A stretch of 36,992 bases of DNA from Clostridia bacterium. Lineage in GTDB: Bacteria; Bacillota; Clostridia; Christensenellales; Aristaeellaceae. The notes beneath the pieces were generated by a model, which was not told where the DNA came from, did not search any database, and saw only the letters and a program-made list of their open reading frames with translations. The DNA lies in the NCBI GenBank assembly GCA_017512675.1, contig JAFWEY010000076.1:1-36992 (forward strand), given 5' to 3'. The first letter of the stretch is position 1; each line of letters starts with the position of its first letter. The position numbers and the translations under genes were made by a program. Of the stretch, positions 31,976 through 36,992 are shown one piece after another.

Positions 31976-34927
31976 ATGCGATCAGAAACGGAAAACAGCC
32001 GTGGAATCCGGATTCGCCGGGCGCTGAGCGCCCTGACGGCGCTGTGCCTGCTGCTTGCCGGGCTGCCGGAGGCGGCGGGGAACCGGGCGAAAAGCGAAAG
32101 CGCAGGCGGCGTGGTTCTGAATGAAGTGATGAGCGCGAACGCGAGCGCCGCCGCCGATCAAAGCGGGGATTACGCCGACTGGGTGGAAATCCGGAACGCC
32201 GGCCAGGCGCCGTCGGACGTCGGCGGCTGGACGCTGACCGACGGCGGGAAGCATCCGGTGGGGTTCACCTTTCCGAACGTCACGCTGGCGCCGGGGGAAA
32301 TCGTCGTCATCTGGTGCGACGGCAAGGCGCGCCAGGTCAAAGGGTTTGAGTATCACGCGCCGTTCAAAATCAGTTCCGGCGGCGAGAGCCTGATCCTGCG
32401 GGACGAAAACGGAACGACGGTCGAGGAAATCGAAGTGCCGGCGCTGGACAAAAACGAAAGCTGGGCGCGGCAGGCGGACGGAACGTGGATCCGCACGCAG
32501 GAATACACCCCCGGCAGAGACAATACCAGCGAAAACCACGTGCTTTCTTCGTCCGGCTCCGTTTCGGGCGGTTCCGCGCTGGCAATCAGCGAAATCATGG
32601 CGGACAACGCGACGTACGCGCTGGACGGCGGAGTCCGCGCGGATTACGTCGAAATCCGCAACACCGGCAGCGCGCCGGTCAGCCTCGCGGGCTGCGGGCT
32701 GTCGGACGACGAAAAGAAGCCGGGGAAATACCGGTTCGGGAACGTGACCCTCGGCCCCGGCGAATGCGCGGTCGTGTGCGCCGACGGAAGGGACGGCGCG
32801 GATCACGCGCCCTTCCGCATCAGCAAATCGGGGGAAACGGTGATCCTTTCGGACGCCGACGGGCGCGTGATCGACAGGACGGCCTGTCCGGCGCTGGATA
32901 CCGACCGCGCCTGGAGCAGAACGGACGGCGGCGCGTTTACCGCGGATCTTCCGCCGACCCCGGGCTTTCCCAACGACAAAGACGGCCTGGCGCGGACGGA
33001 CGAACGGCTGTGCGCCGGCAACACCGTCGGGGTGTACCTGAACGAGGCGATTTCCTCGGCGCGCAAGCCCAATTCGCGCAAGGCCGCAGCGGACTGGGTC
33101 GAACTGTTCAACGCGGGCTCGGGTTCGGTGGATCTGTCCGGATTCGGCCTGAGCGACGATCCCGGCCATCCGCGGAAATGGCAGTTTCCCCAGGGAGCGT
33201 CCATCGGCGCGGGGCAGTACCTGATCGTTTACCTGAACGGGCAGGACAAATCAAAGATATCCGAGGGGAAATACGCGGCGAACTTCAGATTGAGCTTCAC
33301 CCGCGGCGAAACCCTGACCCTCTCGACCCCGCAGGGCGAGGTGTTCGACCGGCTGCCGGTGCTCGGCCAGAAGCCGGCGGTATCCTACGGCCGCGTCCCC
33401 GGCCGCAGCGGGTACTCGTTCTTCGAGGAGAGCACGCCGGGCGCGGCCAACACGACGGCGGCAAAATCGTACCGGGCGGGGGAAGTGACCTTCTCCCGGA
33501 GCGGCGGATGGTTTACCGGCGGGGAAGTGACGGTTTCGCTGTCCGCGCCGGGCGGCGCGGTGATCCGCTATACGCTGGACTGCACCGAGCCGACCGAGCA
33601 GTCGCCGGCGTACAGCGTGCCGCTGCTGATCACGGACACGACGATCGTGCGGGCCAAAGCGTTCGGGGAGGATATGGTGCCGTCGATGACCGCCACGGAA
33701 AGCTTTCTGTTCGGCGAGAAGCATACGCTGCCGGTGATTTCGCTGGTGGCCGATCCCGCGTACCTGTACGATCCCAAAATCGGCATCTATGTGATGGGAG
33801 AAAAGAAGCTGAAATACCCGTACAAGGGCGCGAACTTCTGGAAGGACTGGGAGCGCGCGGCCAACGTGGAGTACTTTACCCCGGAGGGGGAAACCCTGAT
33901 CAGCCAGGGCATCGGGCTGCGCCTGCAGGGGCAGTACAGCCGCAAGGAGAACCAGAAGGCGTTCAAGCTCATCGCGCGCAGCACCTACGGCAGCAGCCGC
34001 TTCGAAGGGAAGCTGTTCCCGAACCGGGATTACACCTCCTACAAGTCGTTCATTCTGCGCGCGTCCGGGCAGGACAACGTCAGAACCCGCATGCGCGACA
34101 TGGTGCTCACCAGCCTGAGCGAAGGGCTCGGCGTGCTGTACCAGGACGGCTTCCCGGTGATCTGCTACGTGAACGGGGAATACTTCGGCCATTACAATAT
34201 GCGGGAGAGAATCCACAAGTATTCGATCGCCCAGTGGGAAGGCTGGACGGACGTGGACGCGATTTCCATTATCAAGGGCAACGGAACCGTGATGCAGGGC
34301 TCGGACGATTCCTACCAGAACCTGCTCAAATGGATCCAAAAGAACGGCGTGGACACCGACGAGGAGCTGGCCTACGTGGATTCGGTCGTCGACGTGGAGA
34401 ATTACCTGACCTATGTGGCCATTCAGATGTACATCGGCAACACAGATCTTTTGAACGTGAAGCGGTACTGCTCGCCGGAGGGCGACGGACGCTGGAAGTG
34501 GGCGCTGTTCGACACGGACTGGGCGTTCAACGTCGATACCGATTCCTTCCGGCGCTGGCTGGATCCCGCGGGCGCCGGCTCCGGCAAGAAGACCAACAAC
34601 ACGCTGTTTGTCGGCCTGATGAAAAACAGGAAGGCAAAGGACCGGTTCCTGACGATCCTCGGCCGCGTGATCCACGACCATTACCGCACCTCGCTGATCG
34701 ACGAAAAAGTCGAATCCTTCTACCGGCTTCTGGAGCCTGAGATGCCGATGCATTTCAGCAAATGGGACGGCACGGTTTCCGGCTGGCGCAAGCACATTCA
34801 GGAATTCCGGAAATATGCGAAAAGCCGGCCGAAGAAATTCCTGTACTACGTGCAGAAGGATTCCGGCATGAGCAAAGACGAAATGCGCCGGTATTTTGCG
34901 GATATCATGGACGAACTGGGAATCTGA
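31976..34927 (+). CDS. Secreted CotH kinase-family protein with three lamin-tail domains
   Basis: This 983-residue extracellular protein has a signal peptide (about 12-34). Three lamin-tail (LTD) domains follow, at about 45-180, 203-332 and 353-492, each with an opening like LNEVMSAN, then DWVEIRN and a TPG-type end. A chitobiase/beta-hexosaminidase C-terminal-like beta domain comes next (about 503-578: AVIRYTLDCTEPT). A CotH domain (about 585-900) includes QKAFKL (Lys664), NVRTRMRDM, FGHYNMRERIHKY and the Asp pair FDTDWAF (846/848). CotH of Bacillus is an atypical kinase phosphorylating spore-coat proteins; most non-spore homologues are uncharacterised. AAGGAG is five bases before ATG 31976. 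It heads an operon with VTC, DUF4956 and a second lamin-tail protein. Confidence 0.88.
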   Translation: MRSETENSRGIRIRRALSALTALCLLLAGLPEAAGNRAKSESAGGVVLNEVMSANASAAADQSGDYADWVEIRNAGQAPSDVGGWTLTDGGKHPVGFTFPNVTLAPGEIVVIWCDGKARQVKGFEYHAPFKISSGGESLILRDENGTTVEEIEVPALDKNESWARQADGTWIRTQEYTPGRDNTSENHVLSSSGSVSGGSALAISEIMADNATYALDGGVRADYVEIRNTGSAPVSLAGCGLSDDEKKPGKYRFGNVTLGPGECAVVCADGRDGADHAPFRISKSGETVILSDADGRVIDRTACPALDTDRAWSRTDGGAFTADLPPTPGFPNDKDGLARTDERLCAGNTVGVYLNEAISSARKPNSRKAAADWVELFNAGSGSVDLSGFGLSDDPGHPRKWQFPQGASIGAGQYLIVYLNGQDKSKISEGKYAANFRLSFTRGETLTLSTPQGEVFDRLPVLGQKPAVSYGRVPGRSGYSFFEESTPGAANTTAAKSYRAGEVTFSRSGGWFTGGEVTVSLSAPGGAVIRYTLDCTEPTEQSPAYSVPLLITDTTIVRAKAFGEDMVPSMTATESFLFGEKHTLPVISLVADPAYLYDPKIGIYVMGEKKLKYPYKGANFWKDWERAANVEYFTPEGETLISQGIGLRLQGQYSRKENQKAFKLIARSTYGSSRFEGKLFPNRDYTSYKSFILRASGQDNVRTRMRDMVLTSLSEGLGVLYQDGFPVICYVNGEYFGHYNMRERIHKYSIAQWEGWTDVDAISIIKGNGTVMQGSDDSYQNLLKWIQKNGVDTDEELAYVDSVVDVENYLTYVAIQMYIGNTDLLNVKRYCSPEGDGRWKWALFDTDWAFNVDTDSFRRWLDPAGAGSGKKTNNTLFVGLMKNRKAKDRFLTILGRVIHDHYRTSLIDEKVESFYRLLEPEMPMHFSKWDGTVSGWRKHIQEFRKYAKSRPKKFLYYVQKDSGMSKDEMRRYFADIMDELGI

Positions 34928-34961
34928 GAAATCCCGGGAACCTGAAAGGGAGAGGGAAAAC

Positions 34962-35648
34962 ATGGCTGAAAAGCCAAGGCACGAGCTGAAGTATTTTATC
35001 TCCGCCGCGGACGCGCGGGTTCTGGCGCGGCACCTGGCTTCGGTGCTCCGCCGGGACATTCACGCGGGGGAAAACGGGGAGTATTCGATTCGGTCCCTGT
35101 ATTTCGACGACTTCCGCAACAGCGCCTACCGCGACAAGGTCGACGGCGCACCGGAGCGCGCGAAGTACCGGCTGCGCATCTACAACGGATCCGACGAGGT
35201 CATTTTTCTGGAAAAGAAGAAGAAAATGGGGGATCTGATCCGGAAAAGCGACGTGCGGATCACCAGGCGGCTGGCCGAACAGCTGATCGACGGGAACCCC
35301 GCCGGGCTCGCCGCGTCGCAGTCGCCGCTGCTGCGGGACATGTTCGTTCAGATGCGCGTGAATCTGCTGCGGGCGAAGGTGATCGTCGATTACGAGCGCG
35401 AGGCGTTCACGTTCCCCGCGGAGAACGTGCGGATTACGCTGGACAAGCGGGTCCGCTCCGGATTGGCGTGCGTCGATCTGTTCGATCCGCAGATCGCGAC
35501 CGTTCCGGTGTACCCCGCTTCGCAAACGGTGCTCGAGGTCAAGTACGACCGGGTCCTTCCGGACTTCCTCCCGCCGATCCTTTCCCTGATTCCGGCGCAG
35601 CGCAGCGCCATATCCAAATACACCGCCTGCCGGGCGCTCTCGGTATGA
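34962..35648 (+). CDS. VTC-domain polyphosphate polymerase
   Basis: This 228-residue protein is a stand-alone VTC catalytic domain (triphosphate tunnel fold), the type that in yeast Vtc4 makes polyphosphate from ATP. Tunnel residues are in place: HELKYF (Glu8, Lys10), KYRLRIY (Arg70, Arg72), LEKKKK (Glu84 and lysines), DYERE (Tyr144, Arg146), LEVKYD (Glu192, Lys194) and ISKY (Ser218, Lys219). It lacks SPX and membrane domains. Membrane attachment may be supplied by the DUF4956 protein encoded 36 bases downstream. GAGAGGGA precedes the ATG; the gap from the CotH gene is 34 bases. Polyphosphate synthesis by the bacterial family is inferred from fold and residues. Confidence 0.85.
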   Translation: MAEKPRHELKYFISAADARVLARHLASVLRRDIHAGENGEYSIRSLYFDDFRNSAYRDKVDGAPERAKYRLRIYNGSDEVIFLEKKKKMGDLIRKSDVRITRRLAEQLIDGNPAGLAASQSPLLRDMFVQMRVNLLRAKVIVDYEREAFTFPAENVRITLDKRVRSGLACVDLFDPQIATVPVYPASQTVLEVKYDRVLPDFLPPILSLIPAQRSAISKYTACRALSV

Positions 35649-35684
35649 GCGCAAAGCCAGACAGCAAAGAAGGGAGACTCCCGT

Positions 35685-36338
35685 ATGACCAAGCTTGATT
35701 TTTCCAGTATGTCCATCACCCCGGCCTCGACGCTGAACATTCTGCTGGCGCTGGCGCTGGCCTTCATCGTGGGTCTGTTCATCTATTTCGTCTACCGCAT
35801 GAATTTCCGCGGCGTGCTGTACAGCCCCAATTTCGGCCTGACGCTGGTTCTGATGACGCTGATCACCACGCCGGTGGTCATGTGCATCCGGGAATCGGTC
35901 ACGCTGTCGAGGGGCATGGTGGGCGCTCTGTCCATCGTGCGCTTCCGCACCGCGGTGAAGGATCCGCTGGATACGGTGTACATGTTCTGGGCGCTGACGA
36001 TGGGCATCCTGATCGGCGCCAGCCAGTTTTTCCTGGCGATCGTCGTGGCTGTGGGGATCGCGCTGCTGATCTTCGTGCTGAACCGGATGAACCTGAAGCC
36101 GGCGAACTCGTACCTGCTGGTGGTGCGCTGCGCGCCCGGCGCGGACGCGCAGGTGGCCCAGGTGGTTTCGAAATCCGCCCGCAGGCACGAGATGAAAACC
36201 AAGACGGCGTCCCGCACCGCGGTGGAAATGACGATGGAAGTCCGCGTGGAAAAGCAGGACGCGCTGCTCAGCCGGATTCTGGGCATCGAGGGCGTGAAGG
36301 AAGCCACGATGATCGCGTACCAGAGCGAGACGGTGTAA
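35685..36338 (+). CDS. DUF4956 four-helix membrane protein
   Basis: This 217-residue protein has four predicted membrane helices: about 18-40, 51-68, and two in 98-130 (TVYMFWALTMGILIG and FFLAIVVAVGIALLIFVL). A soluble C-terminal domain (about 135-217) with alternating strands and helices follows. The conserved loop GMVGALSIVRFRTAVKDPLDT (about 77-97) is the family hallmark. DUF4956 proteins recur next to VTC and CotH genes; no biochemical role is established. Here it probably anchors, gates or receives product from the VTC enzyme. AGGGAG lies eight bases before the ATG. It is seven bases from the next gene. Confidence 0.85.
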   Translation: MTKLDFSSMSITPASTLNILLALALAFIVGLFIYFVYRMNFRGVLYSPNFGLTLVLMTLITTPVVMCIRESVTLSRGMVGALSIVRFRTAVKDPLDTVYMFWALTMGILIGASQFFLAIVVAVGIALLIFVLNRMNLKPANSYLLVVRCAPGADAQVAQVVSKSARRHEMKTKTASRTAVEMTMEVRVEKQDALLSRILGIEGVKEATMIAYQSETV

Positions 36339-36345
36339 CGCTGTT

Positions 36346-36992
36346 ATGGCAAAGAACGAGAAAACCAAATCCCGTTCCGGCAGGATACCGCTGCCGTTTC
36401 TCGCCGCGTGCGCTGTGCTGGTCGTCCTGTCCTGGATGCTGCAGTACGTGTTCTTTCCCGCGGGGCTTTCGCTGGTGAACGATCCCGAAAAGCGGGCGGA
36501 TACGGTCAGCGAAATCGCTCCGCTGACGGACGTGGTCATCAGCGAGATCATGACCTCCAACAAGCGCGCGGTGACGGACGAGACCGGCAGCCGTCCCGAC
36601 TGGGTCGAGCTGTACAACAAGGGGAAGACGGACGCGGATCTGTCCGGCTGGATGCTCGCCGATTCGCTGTCCGCCGGGAAGGCCTTTGTGTTTCCGGAAG
36701 GAACGGTGCTGCCCGCCGGCGCCTGCGCGGTGATATACTGCGCGAGGTATTACGACGCGCAGCCCGGCGGGCCATACCACGCGCCGTTCCGGCTGAGCGC
36801 GCAGGGGGACGCCCTGCTGCTGTACGACGCGAACGGTTCGGTCATGGAATCGGTCAACGTACCGGCGCTGGGCGCCGATCAGGTGTACGCGCGGGCGAAT
36901 TCCACCGGAGCGTTTGCCGTGTCGTCCGATTGCACGCCGGGCATGCCCAACACGCCGGAGAACATCGCGAGCCGGAAGAATCTGGCCGCGGC
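36346..36992 (+). CDS. Membrane-anchored lamin-tail protein, probably a second CotH protein (cut by window end)
   Basis: The visible 215 residues show a basic cytoplasmic start, one membrane helix (about 14-36: LPFLAACAVLVVLSWMLQYV) and an extracellular lamin-tail domain (about 60-200: VVISEIMTSN, RPDWVELYN, HAPFRLSAQGDALLLYD, then a CTPGMPNTPEN end). The same arrangement opens the first gene of this cassette, so a CotH domain downstream is likely but unseen. There is no clear Shine-Dalgarno before ATG 36346; with only seven bases after the DUF4956 stop, translation probably depends on reinitiation. It reads off the window end. Confidence 0.8.
   Translation, partial: MAKNEKTKSRSGRIPLPFLAACAVLVVLSWMLQYVFFPAGLSLVNDPEKRADTVSEIAPLTDVVISEIMTSNKRAVTDETGSRPDWVELYNKGKTDADLSGWMLADSLSAGKAFVFPEGTVLPAGACAVIYCARYYDAQPGGPYHAPFRLSAQGDALLLYDANGSVMESVNVPALGADQVYARANSTGAFAVSSDCTPGMPNTPENIASRKNLAA

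Noticed and set aside
33251..35059. 602-codon minus-strand open frame opposite the CotH gene
   Set aside because: Same antisense artefact; the plus strand encodes recognisable lamin-tail and CotH domains.
1..36992. CRISPR arrays, tRNA, rRNA, insertion sequences
   Set aside because: No regularly spaced repeats, no cloverleaf with a TTCRANY-type arm and no transposase gene with terminal repeats were found by eye; a tRNA or repeat scan would settle this.

Overview
The window looks like a chromosomal segment of a high-GC Bacillota, probably an uncultured clostridial lineage. The support is: strong AGGAGG-type ribosome binding sites, sigma-A promoters (TTGACA-17-TATAAT type), frequent TTG and GTG starts, and a gene set typical of Clostridia (AddA, RarA, a DUF1292 protein, clostridial KdgK, CotH/VTC/DUF4956). 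I saw no rRNA, tRNA or CRISPR array. The phylum call is inference from gene content; the genus cannot be read from the sequence.

Layout. 1-2410 (minus): sbcD and the start of sbcC, overlapping by ATGA. 2690-6760 (plus): a membrane glycosyltransferase overlapping rarA, then a DUF1292 protein and a branched-chain aminotransferase, each with its own promoter. 6810-10262: a small membrane protein (minus), a surface HtrA protease, a structured intergenic region with three terminator-like hairpins, and a glycerol-1-phosphate dehydrogenase. 10368-13417: two divergent GH13 glucanases fired from back-to-back, nearly identical promoters. 13543-18759: a secreted beta-helix protein, a secreted polysaccharide deacetylase, KDG kinase and a second, divergent PfkB kinase. 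18828-22842: addA without addB, then a ureidoglycolate-lyase-like protein.

22843-25729 has a different texture, with less GC-rich codons. It holds a decayed Schlafen-type regulator fragment, a large nuclease-helicase of the SLFN-g3 (former DUF2075) family, and possible recombinase debris. It is the best candidate for a horizontally acquired, defence-like insertion.

25730-31064 (minus) carries a TSUP transporter, an ABC-F gene cut in two by one in-frame TAA, a RadC-like protein without its metal ligands, an acyltransferase-like protein without its catalytic motif, and an inositol-monophosphatase-family enzyme. 31142-36992 (plus) starts with exonuclease III and continues into a compact cassette: secreted lamin-tail/CotH protein, VTC-type polyphosphate polymerase, DUF4956 membrane protein, and a second membrane-anchored lamin-tail protein cut by the window end. 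This recurring but functionally uncharacterised combination is the most interesting putative system here. Genome-maintenance genes (sbcCD, rarA, addA, exoIII, a RadC relative) are unusually dense across the window.
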